Positions 42,555-50,576 of a stretch of 64,000 nt of DNA are shown piece by piece. Origin of the DNA: Blautia sp. AF19-10LB (GTDB lineage: Bacteria > Bacillota > Clostridia > Lachnospirales > Lachnospiraceae); the NCBI RefSeq assembly GCF_003461245.1, contig NZ_QTWS01000002.1:1-64000 (forward strand), given 5' to 3'. A model generated the notes under the pieces. It made no database searches, was not told the DNA's origin, and was given only the letters and a program-made list of their open reading frames with translations. The position numbers and the translations under genes are program-made. Each line of letters starts with the position of its first letter. The first letter of the stretch is position 1.

Positions 42555-42583
42555 AGTATAACAGTTTTACACATTTCTGTCAA
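42555..42583 (-). promoter_or_regulatory. Promoter of the corrinoid-uptake operon
   Basis: Minus strand TTGACA (42578-42583), 17 nt, TATACT (42555-42560); start site expected near 42548. No equally good promoter or terminator was noticed between the 13 genes down to 23852. Confidence 0.88.
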
Positions 42584-42586
42584 TGT

Positions 42587-42775
42587 TCATATCTTTTTCG
42601 ACAATTTTCTTGTATTTTTTTCTACCATTTTGCGCGGCACCATGATCTGGTGTCCGCAGCCCATGCATTTCAGCCGGAAATCTGCTCCTACACGAAGGAT
42701 CTCCCACTCCTTGCTTCCACATGGATGACCTTTCTTGAGGGTTACAACATCCCCCACTTCATAAACAAGTTCCAT
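42587..42775 (-). CDS. DUF951 family protein
   Basis: 62 residues with the family's full pattern: VGDVVTLKKGHPCGSKEWEILRVGADFRLKCMGCGHQIMVPRKMVEK. The CMGC pair and the earlier Cys may bind a metal. DUF951 proteins are small, conserved in Firmicutes and often near ribosome- or DNA-related genes; function unknown. 15 nt after the sirtuin gene, so probably co-transcribed. Confidence 0.93.
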   Translation of the reverse strand: MELVYEVGDVVTLKKGHPCGSKEWEILRVGADFRLKCMGCGHQIMVPRKMVEKNTRKLSKKI

Positions 42776-42790
42776 GCCCTGTCTGCTCCC

Positions 42791-43516
42791 TTATCTTACT
42801 TTAATCTGAGAAAATACCTGACCGATCGGCTCCTTGATCAGAAGATCTGCATTGCGGTCACGCGGAGTCGATGATTTGTTGATGACCACCAGTGCATCTC
42901 CCCGGAAATAATCAATCAGACCTGCCGCAGGATAGACGGCAAGAGAGGTTCCTCCTATGATCAGAACCTGCGCCTCGGAGATCGCACGGACAGAATCCTG
43001 TATCGTCTGATTATCCAGTCCTTCTTCATAAAGAACCACATCCGGCTTAATCATTCCGCCGCATTCGCATCTCGGAACTCCCTCACTGTGCTTCACATAA
43101 TCAAAATCATAAAATTTCCCGCATCTCATACAGTGATTGCGGTATACGCTTCCATGAAGCTCCAGTACACGGCGGCTGCCCGCCATCTGATGAAGATTGT
43201 CGATGTTCTGGGTTATCACTGCTTTGAGCTTCCCTGCCTCTTCCAGTTCTGCAAGTTTGAGATGTGCCGCATTCGGCTTCGCAGTATCACAGAGCATCTT
43301 GTCACGGTAAAACTTGTAAAATTCCTCCGGATGACTCATAAAGAACGTATGGCTCAGAATGGTTTCCGGCGGATAATCATATTTCTGGTGATATAATCCG
43401 TCCTGAGAACGGAAGTCCGGAATGCCACTCTCCGTGGAAACTCCCGCACCGCCAAAAAACACAATGTTGTCATGCTGGTCGATCAGCTCCTGCAATTTCA
43501 TGATTTTTTCATCCAT
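42791..43516 (-). CDS. cobB: NAD-dependent protein deacylase (sirtuin)
   Basis: 241 residues from ATG 43516 (after AAGGGGGA, six bases). Sir2 motifs: FFGGAGVSTESGIPDFRSQDGLY (NAD binding), ITQNIDNLHQMAG, the catalytic His in LELHGSVYRN, a zinc site CMRC...CEC, GGMIKPDVVLYEEGL, and IIGGTSLAVYPAAGL. It removes acyl groups from lysines with NAD as co-substrate. The name cobB is the usual bacterial symbol; the gene has no direct role in corrinoid uptake. It is the middle gene of srtB-sirtuin-DUF951. Confidence 0.96.
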   Translation of the reverse strand: MDEKIMKLQELIDQHDNIVFFGGAGVSTESGIPDFRSQDGLYHQKYDYPPETILSHTFFMSHPEEFYKFYRDKMLCDTAKPNAAHLKLAELEEAGKLKAVITQNIDNLHQMAGSRRVLELHGSVYRNHCMRCGKFYDFDYVKHSEGVPRCECGGMIKPDVVLYEEGLDNQTIQDSVRAISEAQVLIIGGTSLAVYPAAGLIDYFRGDALVVINKSSTPRDRNADLLIKEPIGQVFSQIKVR

Positions 43517-43565
43517 GTAAAATCCCCCTTTGCTCTTTTGATTTCTGTCTGCCGCAGGCTGCTCT

Positions 43566-44381
43566 CTAATGGGCATCCTCAGAAATGTCCCTCTTTCCCT
43601 GTACTACGAACCTTGTGGATTCGTTTCCTGTGCAGGTAGACAATGTTACGATCTTGTCTTTGATCGTCAGCTCGCCCGGATCTGTCTGGATTTCTGAATA
43701 ACCCTTGATCGTTTCCAGATAGCTCTGAAATTCATCGCCCGGTCCCTTGAATAAAGTGTAGGTATCACTGTTGACCTCTGTCGTGTAGGCAGAAATAATC
43801 TCATAACGATAATTCTTATCCGGTGTCAGGATCCAGAAATATTTACTCTTATTATAAGTCTCCTGATCCTCTGCAAATTTCTTGAGGTGGCCGAACATGG
43901 AACCATTCTTCATATTGTGTCCGTAAACCAGAGTATTGCAGTCGCTGAAATCAGGACTGTTTTCATAATCCACAAAAATAGTTCCTGCAAAATTATAGTT
44001 CTTCTCGTATGTCTGGTGCAGGTATGTTTCATTATCCTTGCCCTGCACGATCGGATAGCTGATACCATCCAGTGCTTCTATATAAATCCAGCCTACTACA
44101 TCTGAGTTCACGCTCTTAAGTGCTGCAAAATCCACGTCGATCGGGGCCTTTGGCTGTGCATTCGGTCCTGCCACTTCCTGTGAATCCGGTGCACGGTCTG
44201 TCACTGCCATCTGTTCAATGTGGTTATATTCATCTGTTCCTTTCTTGTATTCTGTGTAAATATGAAAAAGATTCACGGCTGCATAACAGAAAACTGCTAT
44301 CGCCACAATAAGAACCAGGGTCAAAAGGATATCTCCTTTTTTCTTCTGCTTGGACTGATTCTCTGTGTTTTTCCCACTCAT
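43566..44381 (-). CDS. srtB: Class B sortase
   Basis: 271 residues. An N-terminal membrane anchor (ILLTLVLIVAIAVFCYAAVNLF) is followed by the sortase barrel. Catalytic His lies in LVYGHNMKNGSMFG, Cys in IVTLSTCTGNESTRFVVQGKR, and Arg in the same stretch. Class B sortases of Clostridia join proteins bearing NPxTx- or SPxTx-type motifs to the peptidoglycan. The surface proteins in this window lack an obvious sorting signal, so its substrates lie elsewhere. It has its own promoter at 44447-44475. Confidence 0.95.
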   Translation of the reverse strand: MSGKNTENQSKQKKKGDILLTLVLIVAIAVFCYAAVNLFHIYTEYKKGTDEYNHIEQMAVTDRAPDSQEVAGPNAQPKAPIDVDFAALKSVNSDVVGWIYIEALDGISYPIVQGKDNETYLHQTYEKNYNFAGTIFVDYENSPDFSDCNTLVYGHNMKNGSMFGHLKKFAEDQETYNKSKYFWILTPDKNYRYEIISAYTTEVNSDTYTLFKGPGDEFQSYLETIKGYSEIQTDPGELTIKDKIVTLSTCTGNESTRFVVQGKRDISEDAH

Positions 44382-44446
44382 AATACACTCCTTTCGTCCA
44401 GACTTATTTCCTGCATTTTATCAGATTTAACTGTCTGTTCTGTAAA

Positions 44447-44475
44447 ATCTTAGCACAGGACACATTTTACGTCAA
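44447..44475 (-). promoter_or_regulatory. Promoter of srtB-sirtuin-DUF951
   Basis: Minus strand TTGACG (44470-44475), 17 nt, TAAGAT (44447-44452). Confidence 0.75.
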
Positions 44476-44526
44476 TGGAACCGGATGTGAATTTATAGTT
44501 ATTTCATACTTATAAGAATGAGTATC

Positions 44527-44555
44527 TTGTAGAGAAGAAGTCAGGATGCTATAAT
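44527..44555 (+). promoter_or_regulatory. Promoter of the FliB-like gene
   Basis: Plus strand TTGTAG (44527-44532), 17 nt, TATAAT (44550-44555), 36 nt before the start codon. Confidence 0.6.
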
Positions 44556-44590
44556 TCATTGTATAATTTTTTACAAAGGAGACACCAAAA

Positions 44591-45739
44591 ATGCAGATTA
44601 CATTTCCTGCTTTTTATAAAGAATTTTCCTGTATCGCAGGAGCCTGTCCGGACACCTGCTGTGCGGGATGGCAGATCATGATCGATGACAGGAGTCTTAA
44701 GAAATACCGCCACTTTAAGGGTGCTTTCCGCAACCGGCTCTATAATGATATTGACTGGAAGGAACAGGCTTTTCGCCAGTATGACCATCGATGTGCTTTC
44801 TTAAATGAAGAAAATCTCTGCGATATCTACAGCGAAGCTGGCCCTGATATGCTCTGCGATACCTGCCGGAAATATCCCCGCCACATCGAAGAATTCGAGG
44901 GACTGCGCGAATATTCCCTCTCTTTATCCTGCCCGGAGGCCGCAAGGATCTTTCTCTCCCGGAAGGAAAAAACTACTTTTGTCACAATAGAAAAAGAAAC
45001 TCCTGAAGAGACGTATGATGATTTTGACTATCTGCTTTTTACTGCGTTGATGGATACCAGGGACTACCTCATTTCCATCGTTCAGGACAGAAACCTCCCC
45101 ATGGAACTGCGCCGCCACAAACTGCTTGCCTGTACACATGATTTCCAGCTGGCTCTTGACAAAAATGAGCTGTACCAGTGGGAAGATATCCGCGCACGCC
45201 ACCAGAGCTCCGGCGTTGGAGATACTTTTCTTGCAAAGATCCAGAAGTGGACAACTTCCAGGACAGATCCTGTCACTTACCGTAAACAGGTCTGGAAAGC
45301 TGTCATTCCCGAGATGGAAGTCCTGCGCAAAAGATGGCGGAAATATCTCCACGAAACCTTACTCCCGCTCTACACGGCATGTGACTCCGAAGAAAAATTT
45401 ACCAGCTGCTGTCAGGAATTTCTCGCAGCCTGCCCGGACTGGACGATCCAGGAAGAACAGCTTCTCGTTTATTGGATCTACACTTACTTCTGCGGAGCCG
45501 TCTACGATGACCAGATCTTCGCCAAAATAAAAATGGCAGTCGTCTGCACAGCCATGATCCACGACCTCGCCGTGGGTACTTACCTCGCAAATGACCACCA
45601 TTTCACCTTTGATGACCTCGTATCCATCTGCTACCGCTTTTCACGAGAGCTCGAACACTCTGATCTCAATCTGAATGAAATGGAACGGCTGATGGATGAG
45701 GATGAGATTTTTGCGTTCAGGAACCTTTTGCTGATCTGA
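44591..45739 (+). CDS. fliB: FliB-family (flagellin lysine-N-methylase-like) protein
   Basis: 382 residues, start ATG after AAAGGAG. The N-terminal cysteine clusters that define the family are all present: CIAGACPDTCCAGWQIMIDD, HRCAFLNEENLCDIYSEAGPDMLCDTCRKYPR, and SLSCPEAARIFL. In Salmonella FliB methylates flagellin lysines. No flagellar gene is in this window and Blautia-like organisms are mostly non-motile, so the substrate here may be another protein. The clusters resemble those of metal- or Fe-S-binding YkgJ-type domains. Confidence 0.88.
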   Translation: MQITFPAFYKEFSCIAGACPDTCCAGWQIMIDDRSLKKYRHFKGAFRNRLYNDIDWKEQAFRQYDHRCAFLNEENLCDIYSEAGPDMLCDTCRKYPRHIEEFEGLREYSLSLSCPEAARIFLSRKEKTTFVTIEKETPEETYDDFDYLLFTALMDTRDYLISIVQDRNLPMELRRHKLLACTHDFQLALDKNELYQWEDIRARHQSSGVGDTFLAKIQKWTTSRTDPVTYRKQVWKAVIPEMEVLRKRWRKYLHETLLPLYTACDSEEKFTSCCQEFLAACPDWTIQEEQLLVYWIYTYFCGAVYDDQIFAKIKMAVVCTAMIHDLAVGTYLANDHHFTFDDLVSICYRFSRELEHSDLNLNEMERLMDEDEIFAFRNLLLI

Positions 45740-45763
45740 AACGCCATGCCCCTGAATCTTCAT

Positions 45764-45792
45764 TTGTCAATTTCTCCCCCGTATGCTACAAT
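45764..45792 (+). promoter_or_regulatory. Promoter of pfp
   Basis: Plus strand TTGTCA (45764-45769), 17 nt, TACAAT (45787-45792), 34 nt before the start codon. Confidence 0.8.
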
Positions 45793-45825
45793 GAATTCAT
45801 TATTAACCTAATCGGAGGTATACAA

Positions 45826-47058
45826 ATGTCAAAGAAAAATCTTATCGTCGGACAGTCCGGCGGACCTACTGCCGTGATCAACAGCAGCCTTTATGGAGTT
45901 GTTTCTGAGGGACTTGCCCATTCTGATGAAATCGGACATGTTTACGGCATGGTCAATGGGATCGAAGGATTCCTGTCTGGTCGTGTGCTTGATTTTGAGG
46001 AAGCTCTTCCGGGCGAGAAGCTTACGTATCTTACTCACACGCCTGGCGCATATCTTGGTTCCTGCCGTTACAAACTGCCGGAATCTCTCGAAGATCCGGT
46101 CTATCCGGAGCTTTTCCGCAAGTTTGAAGAGATGAACATCGGCTGGTTTTTCTATATCGGTGGAAATGATTCCATGGATACTGTCAGCAAGCTTTCCCGC
46201 TATGCAGCCAAAATTGGAAGCTCCATCCGTGTGATCGGCGAGCCAAAGACGATCGATAATGACCTGATCCATACCGATCATACACCGGGATTCGGAAGTG
46301 CTGCCAAATACGTTGCATCTACTGTCCGTGAGATCACTCTTGATGCCAATGTCTATGAGAAAAAATCCGTGACGATCATCGAGATTATGGGACGTCATGC
46401 GGGATGGCTGACTGCTGCCAGTGCCCTTGCACGTAAATATGATGGCGACAACCCGTTATTTATCTATCTTCCGGAGACAGATTTTGACCAGGAAGCTTTT
46501 CTGAAAGATCTGGAAAAAGCATTCGAGACAAACTGCAACCTTATCGTCTGTGTTTCTGAGGGAATCCACGACGCTGAGGGAACTTTTATCTGCGAATACG
46601 ACAGCTCTGTAGGAACCGACACTTTCGGTCACAAGATGCTTGCAGGATGCGGCAAATATCTTGAAAATCTTGTCCGTAGCCGTCTCGGTGTCAAAGCCCG
46701 TTCTGTAGAACTGAACGTCAGCCAGCGATGCAGTGCAGCCATGATCTCTGCCACCGACCAGCAGGAAGCTGTTGCTGCAGGTAAGTTTGGCGTGCAGGCT
46801 GCCCTTAACGGTGAGACTGGAAAGATGGTTTCCTTCATCCGCGAGGCCGATGCTGATGGTAATTACCAGATGGTCTGTGGACTTGAGGATGTCAATGAGA
46901 TCTGTAACCAGGAAAAGGTCGTTCCGGCAGAATGGATCACACCTGACGGTCACGATGTCACCGAAGATTTTGTCCGCTATGCCCGACCGCTGATCCAGGG
47001 AAATGTAAATGTTCCTCTTGGTGAGGACGGACTTCCGGCATTTGTATACCGTAAATAA
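45826..47058 (+). CDS. pfp: Pyrophosphate-dependent 6-phosphofructokinase
   Basis: 410 residues, start ATG after GGAGG. Motifs: NLIVGQSGGPTAVINSSLYG, FFYIGGNDSMDT, GEPKTIDNDLIHTDHTPGFGSA and IEIMGRHAGWL. The Asp in GGNDS and the Lys in PKTIDND are the residues that distinguish PPi-using from ATP-using enzymes (GGDGS and PGTIDND). It converts fructose 6-phosphate to fructose 1,6-bisphosphate using pyrophosphate, reversibly, and can also act on sedoheptulose 7-phosphate in some anaerobes. Ends at a bidirectional terminator. Confidence 0.95.
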   Translation: MSKKNLIVGQSGGPTAVINSSLYGVVSEGLAHSDEIGHVYGMVNGIEGFLSGRVLDFEEALPGEKLTYLTHTPGAYLGSCRYKLPESLEDPVYPELFRKFEEMNIGWFFYIGGNDSMDTVSKLSRYAAKIGSSIRVIGEPKTIDNDLIHTDHTPGFGSAAKYVASTVREITLDANVYEKKSVTIIEIMGRHAGWLTAASALARKYDGDNPLFIYLPETDFDQEAFLKDLEKAFETNCNLIVCVSEGIHDAEGTFICEYDSSVGTDTFGHKMLAGCGKYLENLVRSRLGVKARSVELNVSQRCSAAMISATDQQEAVAAGKFGVQAALNGETGKMVSFIREADADGNYQMVCGLEDVNEICNQEKVVPAEWITPDGHDVTEDFVRYARPLIQGNVNVPLGEDGLPAFVYRK

Positions 47059-47073
47059 TTTTTTCCATAAATA

Positions 47074-47138
47074 AAAAAGATCCCTTTCCCATCACTGCGG
47101 CCGCCAGAAGCGGTTCCAGATAAGAAAGGGATCTTTTT
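47074..47138. terminator. Bidirectional terminator between pfp and the nucleobase permease
   Basis: 15-bp perfect outer stem (AAAAAGATCCCTTTC / GAAAGGGATCTTTTT) with an inner CCGC-GCGG hairpin; A/T runs on both sides suit both convergent genes. Confidence 0.9.
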
Positions 47139-47151
47139 ATGTATTCAGTTT

Positions 47152-48549
47152 TTACTGCTGATCAAACTCTTCGTGATCCTGTTTGATCTTTTCTTTTACT
47201 TCTTTTTTGAGTTTTTCTTCTTCCTTGCGCTCTACGCGGCTCTTTGGAAGAATGACGTTCAGCACTACTGCGATCAGTGTTGCCAGAACTACAGGGGATT
47301 TACCAAAAATCGTAGTTACCCAGTCCGGCAAGCTTGCAAGTGCTGCGGATGCCTGAGAAACACCGACACCGATCGCTGCTGCAAGGCCTACGATGGAAGA
47401 GTTTCTGTAATCCATCTCTGCGGAAGCTACAAGTTTCATACCTGTCATTGCGATGGAAGCAAATACGGATACGGTCGCACCACCGAGAACACACTGTGGG
47501 ATCGTTGTCAGAAGTGCGGAGAATTTCGGCACGATACCTGCAACGCCGAGGATGACTGCTGCAAGGCCAAGGACGCAACGGTTGATAACCTTGGTGGTTG
47601 TAACGATACCTACGTTCTGGCTGTAGGTTGCTGTCGGAAGTCCGCCGAACAGTGCGCCGATCACGTTGCTGATACCATATGCCATGATACCGTTCTGGAG
47701 TTCACGATCCTCCGGCACACGGTCCATTGCTCCGATGGTCGTTGCGGAATAGTCTCCGATTGCCTGTACGGAGTTGATCGCGAACAGAAGTCCGATGGCA
47801 ACGCAGGCTGAGATCTCAAAGTGGATGCCAAAATGCATGAACTGCGGGAGCTGGAACATCTTCGCCTGACCTACACTTGAGAGATTCACCATGCCAAACG
47901 GAATGGATACGATATAACCAACGATGATACCAATCAGAATGGAAGCCAGTTTCAGGATTCCTTTGCCGAAATGGTTCAGTGCAGTTACAACTGCCAGTGT
48001 GATGAATGCTACCAGCCAGTTCTGCCAGGAACCGTAATCCGGATTGCTTGTGCCGCCCGCCATGTAGTTGATCGCTGTCGGGTACAGGGACAGACCAATG
48101 GTAAATACAACGGTACCTGTGATCAGCGGCGGGAAGAAAACTCTGATCTTCTTGACCAGAATACCCATGATAAATGCTACCACACCACCGACGATCTGCG
48201 CGCCCAGGATCGTCGAGATCCCATAGCCTTCTGCGATCGCCTGCATACTTGGAACGTAGGCAAAGCTGACACCCATGATCATCGGGAGTCCGGATCCCAG
48301 GGTAAAGCCGCCTTTCTTGCCAAGCGGAAATAACTGGATCAGGGTCGACAGTGCTGAGATGACCAGTGATGCCTGGATCAGAATAACTCGATCCTTGTCG
48401 CTTAAGCCGCCTCCTCCTACTGCTCCGGCTACGATGATTGCCGGGGTAACACATCCCACGATCATGGCAACTACATGCTGCAGGGCCAGCGGAATGGCTT
48501 CCTGGAATTTTGGAACGCCATTCAGTTCAAAAATACTTCCTCGTTTCAT
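47152..48549 (-). CDS. NCS2-family nucleobase (xanthine/uracil type) permease
   Basis: 465 residues, 12-14 membrane spans. Family motifs: ALQHVVAMIVGCVTPAIIVAGA at the start, GSGLPMIMGVSFAYVPSMQAIA, VQAIGDYSATTIGAMDRVP in TM8, and the NAT signature QNVGIVTTTKVINR in TM10. Gln at the first position of that signature is typical for purine (xanthine or urate) rather than uracil carriers (Glu). The charged C-terminus (EEEKLKKEVKEKIKQDHEE) is longer than usual. A leader of about 120 nt precedes it. Confidence 0.9.
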   Translation of the reverse strand: MKRGSIFELNGVPKFQEAIPLALQHVVAMIVGCVTPAIIVAGAVGGGGLSDKDRVILIQASLVISALSTLIQLFPLGKKGGFTLGSGLPMIMGVSFAYVPSMQAIAEGYGISTILGAQIVGGVVAFIMGILVKKIRVFFPPLITGTVVFTIGLSLYPTAINYMAGGTSNPDYGSWQNWLVAFITLAVVTALNHFGKGILKLASILIGIIVGYIVSIPFGMVNLSSVGQAKMFQLPQFMHFGIHFEISACVAIGLLFAINSVQAIGDYSATTIGAMDRVPEDRELQNGIMAYGISNVIGALFGGLPTATYSQNVGIVTTTKVINRCVLGLAAVILGVAGIVPKFSALLTTIPQCVLGGATVSVFASIAMTGMKLVASAEMDYRNSSIVGLAAAIGVGVSQASAALASLPDWVTTIFGKSPVVLATLIAVVLNVILPKSRVERKEEEKLKKEVKEKIKQDHEEFDQQ

Positions 48550-48705
48550 TGTTTCCTCCTGTTTCCGTTCCGCCGCCTCTCCCCTGTTTGTAATTGTCTG
48601 CCCTCTTGTGCGCCGGAATCATTTGTTTTTGAGATCATTCGTCCTAACCGCTCCGAATAATCGTCATTGTGCATATATTATAGCAAATTATTATCAAAAA
48701 AACAA
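48550..48705 (-). promoter_or_regulatory. Promoter and structured leader of the nucleobase permease
   Basis: Minus strand TTGTTT (48700-48705), 17 nt, TATAAT (48677-48682), giving an untranslated leader of about 120 nt. It includes a stem ATTATTCG / CGAATGAT and a possible long-range TTCCG / CGGAA pairing. It does not match the purine (guanine/xanthine) riboswitch core that I know, and no terminator is seen in it. Confidence 0.5.
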
Positions 48706-48743
48706 TTAGATTCACTAAATTTTTTTGTATATTCAACAAGATT

Positions 48744-50456
48744 TTACGTCAAAAGTTCAAACGTATGATACAGATCCACACGTCCATACCCCCAGTTCGG
48801 ATTTGGGTACTGTATTATATCGTCACGGACTGCGCCGCGGCTTAGGTAGTTTTTGACGCTGTTGCCGGTGAAGTAGGGTTCGTTGCCGCGGATCAGGGCC
48901 CATTCGAACAGTAGGGCGGCGATCCCGGCGGTCTGGGCGGCTGCAAGGCTGGTTCCTGTTGCCTGTTCGAAGGTCCGGCCGGCTCCGATCGAAGCAGTCA
49001 GGATTCCGACGCCCGGGGCTGCGAAGTCTGGTTTTACGACATTTTCAGTGTTGTAGCCGCGGCTTGCCTGGACATAAAGACTGTTGTCGCGGTACTGGTA
49101 TGCGGTTACTGTCATTCCGTCACGGGCATCTCCGGGGGAAGTGATCGTAAATTCCGGGGAGGATTTCAGGAAATAAGTCTCATCGGAGATCAGTCCCCTC
49201 GCCGGAAGCCAGATATGAAATCCGCCATTGGCCGGCATCCGTTCCTCCACCAGAAGTTTCCAGATCCCCGGTGCCGGATGCAGAAAACGGAAAAAAGCCA
49301 GTGTTTTTCCCGTCCTTCGCTCGATCGGTATGTAGTTGACCAGGATCCTCGTTTCCACAAATACAAACGAAAGTTCCTGGGTTCTATATTTGAGGGCGGT
49401 GCTCACCGGAAGTCTCTCACCTGTCGGTGACTGGATCACGATATTATAAAAATTAGGAGAGTCACCCCAGAATTCCATCGAAAATCCTCTGGTACTCTCC
49501 TGCTCTCCTACTTTGAGTTCTACCGTATCTGTTTTTTCCTGCCGATCCGCCCCACTTAAATAATGATGTCTGGCTGTTCCTTCATTTCCCGCCGCGATCG
49601 AAATGGAGTTCTGGCTGAAACTTGCCGTGCTGTTGATAAACTCACTCAAAGGTCCGTCTCCGCGGTGCGCCCCCATATTCGTCCCAAGCCCTATGCAGAT
49701 AGAAAGCGGCATCTGATTTTCTACCGCGCACTGTAACACATAAGCAATCGCCAGCATGATATCATCTTCCTGAAAAACCTCCGCTTCCCGTGGAAAAAGG
49801 TAAAAATCCCGCAGATATTTTTTGGCAGGCTTAAGCTTGACGATCACCAGCTCTGCTTCCGGTGCCGCCCCGGAAAAATTTTCTTCCGGGATCCGATTTC
49901 CTGCTGCTGTCGCAGCGAGCCTGGTTCCGTGTCCGTTTCTGTCGATTAAGGGCACAATCTCCAGCGGATTTTCGGCAGCAAGTGCCTCGTTGATCTGCAC
50001 TCTGGTAAATTCTCTTCCATATGGGATCCGGCCGGAACGCCCTCCCGGAAGGGACTGGTCCCAGATACTCAGAATCTTGCTCTGGTCACCATTACGAAAA
50101 GCCGGATGCTGATAGTCGATCCCTGAATCAATGACCGCCACCAGTGTTCCGGCTCCTTTTAATCTGAGGTATGGATGATCGTGAAGCTTGAGTACGCCAG
50201 ATGCGCTCAACGCTCCAAGATCCATATAAGTGTAACATTTGGGAATAGAAGAATAAGAATAACTGTTGAATTCCAGTGCCGGAACATCCTGCTCCGGGAC
50301 ATAGAGGATCCCGAACAGGTCATTCACGATCTGAAACGTATCATCAGACTCATAATCAAAATCTCCATGAAGATTCTGATTATATCGGACGATAAAGTTC
50401 TGATACTGCTGATCCTGTGCCGGCACGATAATGCCTTCCTGTATGCGCATAGTCAT
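48744..50456 (-). CDS. Subtilisin-like (S8) serine protease, Csp-like
   Basis: About 570 residues; ATG 50456 is four bases after AGGAGA (other ATGs nearby are possible). Catalytic triad: Asp in GTLVAVIDSGIDYQHPAF, His in LIDRNGHGTRLAATAAG, Ser in ATGTSLAAAQTAGIAALLFEWA. A jelly-roll-like insert of about 150 residues sits between His/Asn and Ser (oxyanion Asn in SISIAAGNEGT). This layout is like clostridial Csp proteases, which act in spore germination, and related lantibiotic-type S8 peptidases. No signal peptide is visible. The short N-terminal part (FIVRYNQNLHGDF...GILYVP) may be a pro-segment. Confidence 0.9.
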   Translation of the reverse strand: MTMRIQEGIIVPAQDQQYQNFIVRYNQNLHGDFDYESDDTFQIVNDLFGILYVPEQDVPALEFNSYSYSSIPKCYTYMDLGALSASGVLKLHDHPYLRLKGAGTLVAVIDSGIDYQHPAFRNGDQSKILSIWDQSLPGGRSGRIPYGREFTRVQINEALAAENPLEIVPLIDRNGHGTRLAATAAGNRIPEENFSGAAPEAELVIVKLKPAKKYLRDFYLFPREAEVFQEDDIMLAIAYVLQCAVENQMPLSICIGLGTNMGAHRGDGPLSEFINSTASFSQNSISIAAGNEGTARHHYLSGADRQEKTDTVELKVGEQESTRGFSMEFWGDSPNFYNIVIQSPTGERLPVSTALKYRTQELSFVFVETRILVNYIPIERRTGKTLAFFRFLHPAPGIWKLLVEERMPANGGFHIWLPARGLISDETYFLKSSPEFTITSPGDARDGMTVTAYQYRDNSLYVQASRGYNTENVVKPDFAAPGVGILTASIGAGRTFEQATGTSLAAAQTAGIAALLFEWALIRGNEPYFTGNSVKNYLSRGAVRDDIIQYPNPNWGYGRVDLYHTFELLT

Positions 50457-50576
50457 CGGTCTCCTGCACATATTTCTGTACAGGCTATGCAGACATCAAC
50501 CTCTTTATTCCTGTTATTTCCATATCTACGTTTTCCTCAAATCTGAATCCAATTTCCATCTGTAAGTCCAGTCTGC

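Noticed and set aside
42791..43516. Sirtuin named cobB as part of cobalamin metabolism
   Set aside because: The historical name refers to a sirtuin; the protein is an NAD-dependent deacylase and belongs to the srtB transcript, not the corrinoid operon.
48550..48700. Purine riboswitch upstream of the permease
   Set aside because: The conserved loops of the purine aptamer are not present on the minus strand.
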